DNA from: Macrothele yani
Lineage: Eukaryota > Arthropoda > Arachnida > Araneae > Macrothelidae
Assembly: GCA_039090855.1 (NCBI GenBank)
Contig: CM077007.1
Span: 17,967,515 to 18,031,514, forward strand
Length of the DNA: 64,000 bases
Direction: 5' to 3'
Part shown: positions 47,137-58,269 of the stretch, piece by piece
Position numbering within the stretch: position 1 is the stretch's first letter
Layout of the letters: every line of letters starts with the position of its first letter
Position numbers and translations under genes: made by a program
The notes under the pieces: model-generated
Told to the model about the DNA's origin: nothing
Seen by the model: only the letters and a program-made list of their open reading frames with translations
Database searches by the model: none

Positions 47137-47559
47137 TGCATGTGGGGGGAAAACGCTCCCATAATGTTTTGGAGTTCCTTTCAGTGATCCTCAGCTGCCG
47201 CTATGCTGCCCACGGAGGAGGCTCTTTCTCTTTGGCTGTGCTGCCACTAGTGATGACACAGTGATTGATATGCATCTGTCAAAGACTGTTTTACTGCAAA
47301 CAGTTCATAATGATGAAAAAAAAAAAGAAAGCATAGTTAAATACAACAATACTCAAGATGCCTCTCACACTAAAATATTTTTCTTAAGATAAAATTTTTC
47401 TAAAAGTGGAGACACCATCACAGTTCAAAATGTTTTTGTGAAGATACCGTTCGAGCTAAAAATAATTTTGTGGAGATACAGTTCGAGCTAAAAATATTTT
47501 TGTGAAGATACTGCCCAGTGGTATCAAATGCCGCCTGGATCCACCCCTGGTATGTCACA
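47137..47559. repeat. Region with three 32-bp tandem units and a transposon end
   Basis: Between about 47430 and 47520 a unit of TTTTGTG(A/G)AGATAC plus GTTCGAGCTAAAAATA is present about three times. The stretch ends in GGCGGCATTTGATACCAC on the minus strand and CCACCCCTG, an inverted match to 29552. Confidence 0.65.
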
Positions 47560-47829
47560 TATGCATTTGTGTAGTGTTCTGAGTGAAAACCCATCAATAA
47601 TGATGGAGGAAAATAAGATATGTTGAGTAATTTTTTTATAACCAGGTATTCTCTTTGTTTGTGATGTCCAAAGATGAAAGTGTGTTTCATGAACATTACA
47701 ACAATAAAAAAAGTATGTTGATTTAGGCAGGGATTAGACAATTAAATCAGACAAGCTCTCTTTCCACTGCACCACCAAAGTGTGACAAATGTTCAGACAA
47801 AGGAAATTATATTGTGATTTCATATGTAT
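47560..47829. other. No feature recognised
   Basis: Intron sequence without repeats or frames of interest. Confidence 0.4.
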
Positions 47830-48215
47830 TAGGCATATGCATAAGTTTCCAGTGTTTTATGGTCAAATGGATGCCATACATAAGCAGGTTTGCATTTAAT
47901 CATCATCCAAGTAGTTGCCTCCATGAGCTATATAGCCTTACACCATCATCTGGTAGCTGAGGAATGCTGTTGTGAAAGAATTATACCTGTTTCGATAGGA
48001 TGAAGTTGATGCATTTTTGGATATCCTGTAGTTTGGTGAACTGCCAGTCAGTCAAGAAGTCTTGCACTGAGCAAACAAGTGGAAGTCTAATGTGGCTAAG
48101 TCTTGGGAGAAAGAACTTCCCACCTCAGTTTCGTGGGTCGTGCGTTATTATGCAACTGAATGGCCTTCCAATGTCCATGTCCTGAAAATGGCTATTTCTA
48201 TTGCAGTCCCTCATT
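47830..48215 (-). pseudogene. Degraded mariner transposase fragment
   Basis: On the minus strand, pieces of the C-terminal half of a mariner transposase are readable: AIQLHNNARPTKLRWEVLS (the second catalytic Asp is Asn), SARLLDWQFTKLQDIQKCI and FFHNSIPQLPDDGV. Stops interrupt them. No inverted repeats were found. Confidence 0.65.
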
Positions 48216-48803
48216 CAAAAGCAATAGTTGATGACTGTAGCATTCCTCAAGTCACCATATTGCCTATTCTGTGGTCAAATGGACTGCATCTTCATCCAAA
48301 AAAAAAAAAAAAAAAGCTAGCAGATTTGTGCTCTTCAGCTGTTTGCTCACTGCTTGACCTCCACACTGCTGTCACCACTTCTGAATTCACAAATCATGCA
48401 TGGCATGAGCTTGCACTTACAACTTTCTCACTGTATGCTGAACAGATCCTCTCTCATGCTTTGGCTGCAGTTTTACCGAGTTTAAAACATGAGTCATAGA
48501 CAGTGACAAATATGCACCTCATTGGTCTCCATGTCCTAGCTCAGCTAACCGCAGGTGTTGGGCCATCTGCCAATATGCGTCATCCAATGCAGTGTTTCAG
48601 CCTTACCCCCTACAGTATGAACTTCCAACAAAAATTCAATCATTTCACTTTTACAGCCCATTACTTTTAAGCACAGGAAATTTATGCCTAATAGCTACAT
48701 TTGGAAAGTTTAAATACATTTAATTGCAATGCATAAATGATGAAAATTCTGTTATTTTCATATTTGTAGGCCTAAATGCTAACATATTTGCTATTCTTCT
48801 TAG
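48216..48803. other. No gene recognised
   Basis: Intron sequence before the WDR61 exon. A poly-A run lies at 48299-48315. A phrase GTCAAATGGA recurs from the mariner fragment, so part may be an older relative. The acceptor for the next exon (TTGCTATTCTTCTTAG) ends it. Confidence 0.45.
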
Positions 48804-48909
48804 CACATGAAGATAGCATCTGGTCTTGTGCTTGGAGAAGAGGGAAGAATGATGGACTGAATCATATTGTGACAGGTTCTGTAGATGATTTAGTTAAGTC
48901 CTGGAAATG
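48804..48909 (+). CDS. WDR61: WDR61 (SKI8) exon, first WD repeat
   Basis: A 106-base exon with acceptor TTCTTCTTAG and donor ATG|GTTAGT. With the G from the 32806 exon it reads AHEDSIWSCAW, RRGKNDGLNHIVTGSVDDLV and KSWKW, matching the first WD40 blade of WDR61 (in human AHDDAIWSVAW...VTGSLDDLVKVWKW). The trailing TG joins G of the next exon to complete the Trp of the WKW motif. The preceding intron is about 16 kb and nearly filled with transposons. Confidence 0.95.
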
Positions 48910-49477
48910 GTTAGTCTCTTCAAGTAAACTATTCATGTTCTTTCTTTCAGTTGATGATATTTATTAACGTAATTTTCTGATTTGCAAGTTATTTTATAGG
49001 CATATACAAAAATCATTATTGTTATATAGTGTCATATTTTTACTGTTTGCTTATTTAGCCATGTCTTCAGTAAACTGAAAATTGCATCACCCTGAATCAG
49101 GAGATGCCAGCTTGAGTTCTGCTCCAGTGCAGTGTAATTTTCAAGTTTTCTGAAGAGATGGTTACATGAGAAAATGTTAGAAATATGGCACTTATGTACA
49201 TATAAATTACCTTTTTAAATGTGAATGAAGTTACTTTGATATATCATGTATGTGAAGATATGAATGTGCTCATTTGTATTTCCATCTCCAAACCGTAGAG
49301 CCTCGAAATTCTGCTGACAGTTTTGTAATTTCAAACTAGCAATTGTAGTATCTTAATTAGGCATAGGACTGATCAGTTTTATCTACTGTTGTAGGGGTTT
49401 GTTTTTCTCCAGTAGTTGGTTGCTTTGATTTGCTTCATGTGTTTGAGCCAGAGCTCAATTTATAGCACTTTTAGCAT
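48910..49477 (+). other. WDR61 intron start with a SINE-like dispersed repeat
   Basis: At 49104-49170 a stretch (TCTGCTCCAGTGCAGTGTAA, then TTTTCTGAAGAGATG) also occurs at 63750-63800. No gene is seen. Confidence 0.6.
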
Positions 49478-49487
49478 GCTTTTAGAA

Positions 49488-51331
49488 ATAATTCATAATA
49501 GCAGTTCATATTCCGACTTAGAAATCGATCGGGAAAAGGCTGCTGTTCATTTTTACATGCATTATTTCAAATACTTGGAAATATTCCAGTTAGATAATGC
49601 TTACCTAGGCATTCCGTTTCTAGCGATGATTCACTTTTCTCGCACGTTTTCAGGTCTTCTTTGAAGTTATTGCCCTATTGTCCGTTGTATGTACAGCAAC
49701 CATTCACATCAAACACACTGCTTACTTTGGGTAGAGTCAGTAGATCTTCACTTTAGGATTCAACAACATCAATTCTTTACCGTTATTAATGCTCTAAATT
49801 TTTCGCCCAGTCTTTGGTCATCCTCGGGAGCGTGACAACTTTTCCACCAATGTTCGTGGTTTATTTCTCGTCAATGGAGTCCAATACCCCACGTTGCTAT
49901 TCGACGGATACGCTGTATCAGATACTTTTCTTGATCAAACCTAGCCGGCGACGTCTATGTTTCACAAATTCTACCTCCCCCCCCCCCCAAATGATCGTTC
50001 ATGTCATCTTTCCGTATTCTTCTTCTTTTCATTTCCTATCCCTGTTCCCTTGTCTTTTTGTCGGTTTTTCTTTTGTTGTTCTTTTTCTTGGACCTCTTAT
50101 TAGCTCTTTACAAAGGCTAGATAATGTATTAGGGTCATTCTGGTTACACACCCTTGTTTTATTTTTATAAATTAGGATTGAGTCCTCCATTCTCATTTGT
50201 CTCTCTGATTTTTTTATTCCTTTTTAGCATTTTAATTTCTTCGAATTGTGGGAATGTTCGGTTGTCAATACAGAATTGCACTAATGCAGTTGTTGCTTCT
50301 TTTTTTTGCCAGTTAGATATGTGTTGTTTTAGCCTTTTTTTTTTTTTTTTAACCTGTTTTTAGTACTACTTCCTATGTACGATATTGGGGGTATGTGTGC
50401 AATGGGAATTTCGTAAGACCAAAAAAAAAAAAAAAAAAAAAAAAAACTGAGAGCAAAATATTAGAAGAATCAGGGTCTTATGAAATTCCCATTGCACACG
50501 TGTATATTGCACACATATCACATTGCACACATATATATTGTACATAGGGAGTACTAAAAAAAGTTTTAAAAATAGGCTAAAACAACACATATCTAACTGG
50601 CAAAAAAAAAGAAGCAAAAACTGCATTAGTGCAATTCTGTATTGACAACCAAACATTCCCAAAATTCGAAGAAATTAAAATGCTAAAAAGGAATAAAAAA
50701 TCAGAGAGACAAATGAGAATGGAGGAATCGATCCTAATTTATAAAAATAAAACAAGGGTGTGTAACCAGAATGACCCTAATACATTATCTAGCTTTTGGA
50801 AAGAGCTAATAAGACAAGAAAAAGAACAACAAAAGAAAAACCGACAAAAAAGACAAGGGAACAGGGATAGGAAATGAAAAGAATAATAATACGGAAAGAC
50901 ATCAACAGCCATTTGAAAGGGAAGGGGAGGGAAAGGTAGAATTTGTGAAACATTGATGGCGCCGACTAGGTTTGATCAAGAAAAGTGTCTAATACAGCGT
51001 ATCCGACGAATGGCAACGTGGGGTATCGGACTCCATTGATGAGAAATAAACCACAAACGTCGGGGAAAAGTCATCATGCTCCTGAGGATGCCCAAAGACT
51101 GAGCGAAAATTTTAGAGCATTAATAACGATAAAGAATTGATGTTGAATCCTAAAGTGAAGATCTACTGACTCTACCCAAAGTAAGCAGTGTGTTTGATGT
51201 GAATGGTTGCTGCACATACAACGGACAATAGGACAATAACTTCAAAGAAGACCCGAAAACGTGCGAGAAAAGTGAATCATCACTAGGAACGGAATGCCAA
51301 GGTAAGCATTATCCAACTAGAATATTTCCAA
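49488..51331. mobile_element. Penelope-like element as a large inverted repeat
   Basis: Flanked by a perfect 10-bp duplication GCTTTTAGAA at 49478-49487 and 51332-51341. After a left piece shared with the copy at 25052 (CAGTTCATATTCCGACTTAG), an inverted copy of the element 3' half (about 49575-50418) faces a direct copy (about 50473-51331) across an A-rich spacer. Both arms match 25770-26649. The single duplication around both arms suggests one insertion event that copied the RNA in two orientations, or later inversion. Confidence 0.85.
50473..50877 (+). pseudogene. Penelope-like C-terminal coding relict, direct arm
   Basis: Frame 50629-50877 reads MQFCIDNQTFPKFEEIKMLK, then RQMRMEESILIYKNKTRVCN and QNDPNTLSSFWKEL, the same end as in the 25-26 kb copy. 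It matches the general layout of the last part of Penelope-type proteins (E-x2-I ... N...LS-x-W). The inverted arm carries the same sequence on the minus strand at about 50014-50398. Confidence 0.6.
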
Positions 51332-51341
51332 GCTTTTAGAA

Positions 51342-51909
51342 TTGTGAGAGTCTGTTTGAGAATTTACAGTGTACATCGAGACTAATTGTGCACTTTCTCA
51401 ATAAAAATAGGTGATCATAATCGGGGTGTGATTTTGACCGGTAGTTAGTAGCAAATTGCTAGCAAGCAAATACATTTTGCTAGTGACAAAAAGTGGTTGT
51501 AGTAAAAGTTGCTAGTGGAAATTTTTTTAATGTTTTAGTGTGAAATGCAAATCCCCAACTGCATTGCACGTGTGGAATAAAGTTCTGTGGCGTGCTGGAA
51601 AAATATCAATGGCTGCGTGTTCCTTCCCCAAAACTTGTTGAATGACTAGCTGTAACTCATTCCTGAGTTAAAGCTGGGAGGCATTGCCAAGACTGAAATT
51701 TTTTTCATTCTAGAATTCCCCACCCCATGGTATGCCATAATAAATTAGGCACACTATGCTTGTATTTGCCTCCTTTATCTAAAAGGTGGCAAATGTTTTA
51801 CTTCTCTTTTTTCTGGAAGTAAAACATTTGAACTCTAAAAGCATTCATTCTCCCCAGCTTTCGACCCTGTCTACCCGACCTGCCAAAATCGCATCTGCTA
51901 TTCACTGTT
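51342..51909. other. No gene; TAGTGGCTAGT-type repeat remnant
   Basis: At about 51440-51525 short GCTAGT or TTGCTAG motifs recur, like the subterminal part of the hAT-type element at 29793-31688. No frame of interest. Confidence 0.4.
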
Positions 51910-52250
51910 TCAGTAGGAATAAAAATGTGAACATTTTATTTTCTTGAAAATATAAGAAAATTATGCAAATTTTTTAAAGACACTATGATTTGCTAAGAAA
52001 AACAGATTCCCCAAATTTCGTCAAAATCCACCGATTACTTTTAAAGTTACACCTAATTTTTTTTTTATTAAGAAATCTGTATCCTTCTACCTTAATAAAA
52101 ACATTCAGACTTAATTTTAAGTTATCAACACATTTTGGCGAAATTTCGGGTATCTTTTTTCTCAGCAAATCACAATATCTGCAAAAAAAAATTGCATAAG
52201 TTGCTTAATTTTTTGGGAAAATAAGTATTCACATTTTAATTCCCAATAGA
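51910..52250. mobile_element. MITE-like inverted repeat
   Basis: Arms of about 150 bp pair around a short centre at about 52070-52090. Pairs include GATTTGCTAAGAAAAACAGA (51987) with the complement of GATTTGCTGAGAAAAAAGAT and AATAAAAATGTGAA (51917) with the complement near 52230. No coding sequence and no clear duplication. Confidence 0.7.
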
Positions 52251-53183
52251 GGATGTCCACAAGCTTCCATTCCTATTTTTGACTTGGGTATTTACATTTT
52301 TGGACAACATGCCCAATAGAGCTTGTAGAAATTTGCTGATTTTTCTACTCCTGCTATGTACCATATATAGTAGTTGTATTGATAGAACAGGGCTGTGTGC
52401 TTGATGCTTTACTATTCTGGTGTAGCTTCTTCAATCCCAGGAGACAAATGGTATATTGGTAGCACTTTTAGCTCTGTCTATTCCTGAATATTAAATAAAC
52501 ATTTAAGGGATGTTGAAAAAGAGAAGAAAAAAATGTCTCGCTTTATCTTTCTCTATTCTTAAGCTGGAACATACATGTGTTGTGTATGTATAACAGATTG
52601 GTACATCAAGTGCACTGCTTCATTTGTCAGTAAAAAAGAGAAAGCCTGGTGATATTTCTTAACATGTAATTCATCCCCCTTTGGGTGCAACCCACATTTT
52701 AGCCATTTTGAAAACTCTGCTGGAAACAGGTGTAAAACCAAGTTTCACCATGTGAATTCATGTATTCAGCTAAAGCTGGTATACAGTCAGAAGAACTTTT
52801 GCAGTTTAAAATTTCTTTGTGTAATGGAATATGTTGTACAATTTAATTTGTTTCTACTATATTTTCATTATTTCATTAATTTCCTGTGTCTACAATCAAA
52901 TGATTTACTAGAAAACTTTTTTTTCTTTTTTCATTCTAAATTTTCAAAATTTCAGCTATTCCAGTGTTATGTATCTATGTAACCGTAATTGTTAATGCGT
53001 ATTAAGTTTTGTTCTAGTAGGCTGTCACACGGTAGGTTATGACTTCATAATTAACATGAGTTTTGTATTTTTCCCCCCGTTTTTAAAGAAAATGATGTAT
53101 TTTATTCTGCACTCTATGTTCTCAGTTACTTAAACTTGTTTATTCCATGATTGATGAACTAAAGAGATTAATTTACTGTCTAG
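52251..53183 (+). other. WDR61 intron, no further feature
   Basis: AT-rich intron. A minus-strand frame (52559-52741) has no recognisable domain. The acceptor ATTTACTGTCTAG ends it. Confidence 0.5.
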
Positions 53184-53269
53184 GGATGAAGAGAAACTTG
53201 AACTGCGACACATATTTGAAGGTCACGCCCTAGGAGTTGTGTCAGTTGACATTAATCATGATGGTTCAG
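53184..53269 (+). CDS. WDR61: WDR61 (SKI8) exon, start of second WD repeat
   Basis: An 86-base exon with acceptor TACTGTCTAG and donor TCAG|GTAGTT. The first G completes Trp, then it reads DEEKLELRHIFEGHALGV and VSVDINHDGS, as in WDR61 (human [24 protein letters not shown]). It ends with one base (G) that pairs with TT of the next exon to give Val. The Arg found after WKW in human is absent here. Confidence 0.95.
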
Positions 53270-53919
53270 GTAGTTTGCAGTTTTAATTTGTTTGTGTGTT
53301 GTACCAGATTTCCATTTTTTTTCAAGCGTAAAGTGAAGAAAAATAAGAAAATAATTTTACTTCTAATGCCATCAGTTTTATTTTATGAAAAGTTTTACCA
53401 GCTGCATATTTTTAGTGCTTACAAAAAGAACCAGCTCATATTTGAGAATAGATTATTTACGTATTTGTTCTTGTGCTCTGGAAAATACCCATTGGCTTTC
53501 GGAGTTTTGAAAGCCTAATAAGTAGAAATTATTTATTTGTTTTTGTGCTCTTGTGAAAACCGTTGGCTTTCGGAATTTTTAAAAGCCTAGTAAAAGTTAA
53601 AACTGACTATGCAAAACCCAATTTGCAATTATTTAATTGATAGTCTCAGGTTTTTTAAATATGGCATTAGTGACATTCATCTAAATGCATGGATCGATGC
53701 AATTACATGGAAATTCTTTATATGTAAACACATGGTATTTGTAGCACTATGTTTTTTTGTTTGTTTTTTTTGCAGATCTTTTGGCAGTGCTTAGTAGGTA
53801 GTGTATGACACATTGAAAGTTTAGCCTTTTACTTTTATGTGTTGTAGTGCTTTTGTTTTCTGTTACTACTTATGGTTACTTATATTCTTACAAGTATTCC
53901 ATCAACACATTTTTGTGCA
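53270..53919 (+). repeat. Intron with a 70-bp tandem duplication
   Basis: Two diverged tandem copies of about 74 bp at 53455-53600, each with TTATTTA...TGTTCTTGTGCTC and TTGGCTTTCGGA...AAAGCCTA. The TTTCGGA...AAAGCC part can fold as a small stem. No gene. Confidence 0.75.
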
Positions 53920-54140
53920 TACATACATATCATTAAGCTGTTCTCTGAGATTCAGAGGTTAGCTCCTCAAAGGAAGACATTAACCAGATAAATGTTTAAC
54001 CTGATGGAACTAGATTTTTCTTAATGTTGATGTATCAAACATCTCCATTTACAGTTATCTCAGCACACAGCTCGATCTTCACTGACATTCATCACACATC
54101 ACACACAAGACCTTTTGTGCTTCATACTCATAACCTTTTT
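53920..54140 (-). mobile_element. LINE copy F, 3' end, left of an insertion
   Basis: Minus-strand copy of the LINE 3' end: TACATACATATCATTAAGC, the hairpin CTCTGAGATTCAGAG and then the reverse of the basic tail (CACAAGACCTTTTGTGCTTC). It is cut at 54140 by a TIR element and continues at 57238-57358 (CTTCCATGATTTCCTTTGC). Together they give about 340 bp of the C-terminal coding end. Confidence 0.82.
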
Positions 54141-54577
54141 CAGGGTTCACACGGGTCAAAAAAAGTGCGTAAAAGAACTAAATATATATATTTTTTATTT
54201 TTTAAGGGCCCTTAAAAGTGCTAAATATTTTACCAAGTCCTTAAAAAGCCCTTAATTTTACTTTCAGAACTCGGAACGTCTGATTCGTGATTTTCATGGT
54301 CAAGTAAGCTTCCTCTAACTTATAAACGGAGTGCTCCTTCATTGTTTCTTGCGCGCATGTCGTGTCACGTTGCAGGAGCACACAGTGTGGGATGATGGGA
54401 AATTTCTCACAATCTGGGGTGTTGATATTATAACATAAAAAAAAAACATGCTTCTGTGGTGATGTCATTATTGTTCTTAGTGGAGGTTCCGGTGATGATG
54501 AGTGGTTTTGGTTTCGTTTCATCATCGACCGTTTTATTAGTTATGGATTATCAGAACTACTTTTAATTTTCATTGAA

Positions 54578-55789
54578 CCGTAATTTTTGTCGTATAATCC
54601 GTGGTTTATCTGCTAAAACAGTTAAAAATATAGGTCCTGGGAATTATGCGCCAATGCAAATAGCACGGCGTTTTAGAAAAACAAAACAAAAATTTTTTTT
54701 TTATGGCACCTCGATTTTTATAAAAATTTGCAGCATAATTGTTCAGGGAAGGGAATATAATTAGAAAAGGGAACTCCCTTAGAAAAATTTTCCTCAATTC
54801 AGGCGTTTGTATGGAGTGGGGAAGAGGGGGAGGAATGTCGTAATGAAAGATCGGACAAGTTGTAAGGAGAGACAGCGGGGGTTGTTTTGAATTGTTGAGA
54901 AGGACAACTCTGACTGTTGTGCCATCTGTGTTTTTGTGAACCAGCCAATGAGCGCACGCAATGCGCTTGCTGGACGAACCTAAACGCTCCTCCTTTCGGA
55001 TCTTGTGTGCGCTGCCTTGTGTTTAGTTTGCCTTTCGCCGTTTTGACCATCGTCATTGCTGCTATTTTCCTTCATTGCTATTCATGATGTCTTTGAAAAG
55101 GAAACATTTCAGTTACACTGCTGAACTCAAAGTGGTGGACACAATTGAAGATATGATCGTGTCCCTGTGTGTAGTTTTGAGAAGGTCAGAAAACAATCGT
55201 GCAGTAACATGCAGAAAGCCGCTGTGCCACCGTCTAAAATGTAAGCAAATCCGTCGGTAAATTCGGCGGGAGAATTCACAGAAGTTTTTTTATTGGCCCA
55301 CGTATAAGCGGATACCCCAATTCTGAAAGCAGGATTACTCCAAAAGCTTTCAACTTATACACGAGTACATACAGTATTTTTATGACTTGTTCTGTATCAG
55401 CCTTTCATCATTGGCAAGGTGTAATGCAATACTCTAGAGCTGCATCGGCGTGATCTATGGATGTCACCCCCTTTATCTGTCCAGAGTAAAAATATGAAAA
55501 GGTAACCTTTAAAAACGAATTTCTTCATTTAATGAAATCGTTTTTTTTTTTTTTTTTCTTCTCTCTCCTTTAGACTCCTGGAACATTATGTGACCGACTT
55601 TTCTATCAGAAATTCCACTTCCGGTTCAACATCTATGTTGAGCAGATTATACGGCAATTTTATTCCCTGAATGTCACAGTCTGCGGATTATATGCAGGTG
55701 CGGATTATAGGAAGGAAAAAAAAATTTTTATGTGAATTTTGCGGTCTGTGGGTTATACTCTGGTGCGGATAATACAATGAAAATTACGG
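54578..55789 (+). mobile_element. Pogo-like element, non-autonomous
   Basis: Inverted ends CCGTAATTTTTGTCGTATAA and CCGTAATTTTCATTGTATTA, with TA after the right end (55790-55791). The left TA is changed to AA. A short frame at 55087-55260 starts MSLKRKHFSYTAELKVVDTI, resembling the N-terminal DNA-binding start of pogo/JRK-type transposases. The catalytic part is missing. Repeated GCGGATTATA-type motifs lie near the right end. Confidence 0.6.
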
Positions 55790-55981
55790 TATGTGTCGTG
55801 TGCAGAGATGCCGTTTACCATGGATTTTCCATAGTTTCTACGGTTAACAACCACATACTGCGGACTGCACATTTAATTAATTTTTCTACGGAGAATTTAG
55901 TATAATACGATTTCTTTTCATTGCCGATTACTACGAACTGCTGCAATCAAAGCTTTGAGGCTGGCTTCAGAGCAGACTGTA

Positions 55982-56349
55982 CACTGAAGACCAATTGAAT
56001 TAGGGACAGCTGGCGTGTTATGCACATGTGGCGTTGCAGGCGGCCCTGTAAACGGAAACGACATGACGTATGCAGCGATCCAACAATATAAAGAGTGATG
56101 CGATGGGAATCAGTAAGAGTCAGACGCAGTATGGGTAAGATGAAGGATCTAAGCCCATTTGTTCGTGGGCAAATTGTTGGGGCCCGACGACTGGGTCACT
56201 TCATCTCGGAAGTCATGCAGGCGCTGGGATTTTTGCGAGCCACTGTGTCACGAGTGCCTCGTGAGTGTATCGAATCCGGTAAAACCATCCCTGCTAGGGC
56301 CAACTATCGTTGACAACAGCGTGAGGATGAGCGGGGTCATCGTCGGCTA
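55982..56349 (+). mobile_element. Tc1-like element (second type), 5' fragment
   Basis: TIR CACTGAAGACCAATTGAATT after a TA (55980-55981), then 85-90 percent similar by eye to 11815-12185. The transposase start (GKMKDLSPFVRGQIVGARRLG, FLRATVSRVPREC) runs to a stop near 56311. It is cut at about 56349 where a Penelope-type fragment begins, so the rest is lost. Confidence 0.82.
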
Positions 56350-57075
56350 ATATTGGCCAGTGTACTCGAAAATACACTGCCCATCGGAATGCCTACAACT
56401 TGCTGGAAGATATGTGTTCACATAGCAATAAAATTCTGTCCTATACAAAAATCCACTAAGTAGTTCCAAAATTGTCTGTTGATGTTCAACTGTTTTTTCT
56501 TTATCATAGAGTTTGTGGCAAGCCTTCTTGATATCTTCAATAGAGATCGAAGTGAATAAATTTCTGAAATCAAATGTATTGATATTCTGAATTTCATCAT
56601 TACTCCGTTCAAAGAATTCTAATACTGTTGTATTAACCTTGATAAGCCAAGTGTTCTTGTAGGTGTTCAAAATCCGTTTTAATAAACTTTCAAAAATTGT
56701 TCCAGCTCTGTATCCATAACAGCCATGAGCATTAGTGATGAAACGAAATTTTATAGGATTTTTATGTAACTTCGGATAGCATATATGAATGGTTATCTCA
56801 AAGGGATGTTTTCCAGGTTAAATATCTTTTTCCAGGCTAAAATCTTGAAAATTACAGATTTATTTTGACTTATCATTCTATATGTTAAGCCCGTATTAAG
56901 TTCCTTGTCAAGGATTTCTAAGTATAATTTCTTGCAGATAATAGCATAATTATTGTTTACTTTATCCACTGGAGTAACCGTAAATTTCTTCTTTAAGTCA
57001 GCTATACCTGTAGATATAACATTCCAATCATACTTCTTTTTTGGTAGGTCAAAGAAGAACAAATTTTGTAGCTGA
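56350..57075 (-). pseudogene. Penelope-type reverse transcriptase fragment
   Basis: On the minus strand from about 57062: LPKKKYDWNVISTGIADLKK, FTVTPVDKVNNNYAIICKK (compare the Penelope-type PADKGG motif), KYHL-type codons lost in a stop, then NPIKFRFITNAHGCYGYRAG and NTFDFRNLFTSISIEDIKKA with the first catalytic Asp. The YxDD box is not included. It is a different family from the element at 25 kb and 50 kb; the PLE assignment is by motif only. Confidence 0.62.
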
Positions 57076-57105
57076 CATGTATATATTTATATTTATTTAT
57101 TTATT

Positions 57106-57143
57106 CTATATATATATGTACATACATACATACATACATACGT
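57106..57143. repeat. TA/ATAC microsatellite
   Basis: TATATATATGTA followed by six ACAT/ATAC units. Confidence 0.9.
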
Positions 57144-57357
57144 AAAATCCTGATAGTCCTTAAAAATTTTTGAATAGTGCTTAAAAAGTCCTTAAAAAGT
57201 TCTAAATTTTAATTCTTAAAAATGAGTATGAACCCTGTTTTTCTCATGCAAGCATTCCTGAATCTGGTCCTTCCATGATTTCCTTTGCTGTCCTGTACCT
57301 TTCTTTCCTGTCACTTTGCCTGAAAAAATTCTCTTAGTAAGCATCTCAAATGAATGA

Positions 57358-57615
57358 GATAATGTATGAAATTCAAACTGAATATAAAAAAGGGAAAAAA
57401 CCAAAGTTGGTTTTCATGGTTTTGGAGTGCAAGGTCAGTCTGAGTAGTACACAGTAAGACCAGCTGAATGAATGTGTGTTTAGGAACATGTTTGATGGGG
57501 GGAAAACAGATTAGATAGCGAAATTAGTAGGCGAGTGAATTCAGCTTCGAAAGTCATAGCTGCTTTAGTAAGATTTCATAGGACTGTTGCTTTCTCAGAA
57601 TGGTCCCAAGCCCTG
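57358..57615 (+). mobile_element. LINE copy G fragment
   Basis: Plus-strand copy of the post-RT region (ATGAAATTCAAACTGAATAT, GAAATTAGTAGGCGAGTGAA), placed head-to-head with copy F. Short and broken. Confidence 0.7.
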
Positions 57616-58265
57616 TAGGAGAAGCGCTGTGATGGGTGATGTATGTTGCAGATTTTATTTTGGTCCTGCAGACAAAAACGATATCCTTAGAATCCTATTA
57701 AATTCTCTCTTCTCAAACTCTTGATCATAGGGCAAATTTTCTGTTTTTAGATGGAATTCTGTCTTTCAAAACTTTCTGAAAATGGAAATGAAGATTTCTC
57801 CCATAATCATAGTTTTTTTGGGTTTTTTTCACGATGTTCCGTCTGTCCAGTAGTGTTGTTAAATATCAATTAATTGCATGAATGTTTGTGTTTCAGTTTA
57901 AAAATGGAGGCAACAGTTTCCAAAAAATGAAGTTATATGAAGCCCTGTAACCAAAAATTCGTTTTCTCATGATGTTTCTTCTGCCCCATGTAGTTGTTAA
58001 ATATTATTTTATTACATAAATATTTGTATTTGAGATTGAAAATCAAGAAGAAAATTTTAAAAATGATTATTAACCATGAAACTGGCTTTTGTTTTTTAAA
58101 AGTTTCTTTCTCTAAAGTTGTTAGGTTTATTTTTTCACATATATATTTGTTAGTGTTTATCAATATGACCAATATGACATGACTAACTATGTTGAAATGT
58201 ATACCATAAACAGCTTTGTGGATTTATATATCCCTCCTATTGTCTTTAAATTAATGTGCTTAACT
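57616..58265. repeat. Inverted units of the repeat seen at 8.6-9.3 kb
   Basis: At 57840-57925 the minus strand matches 8640-8705 (GTTGCCTCCATTTTYAARCTG, AAACACAAA, ATTTAACAACA). A second unit lies near 57980-58025. No gene. Confidence 0.55.
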
Positions 58266-58269
58266 GTAA

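Larger units (their letters stand above)
54141..57237. mobile_element. TIR transposon inserted in LINE copy F
   Basis: Ends CAGGGTTCACACG and the complement CAGGGTTCATACTC, each followed by several CCTTAAAAAG(T/C)CC motifs. TTTTT lies at both sides (54136-54140, 57238-57242); the uncut LINE has one such run, so a 5-6 base duplication is likely. Superfamily unassigned. Inside lie a pogo-like element, a Tc1 fragment and a Penelope-type RT fragment. Confidence 0.72.
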
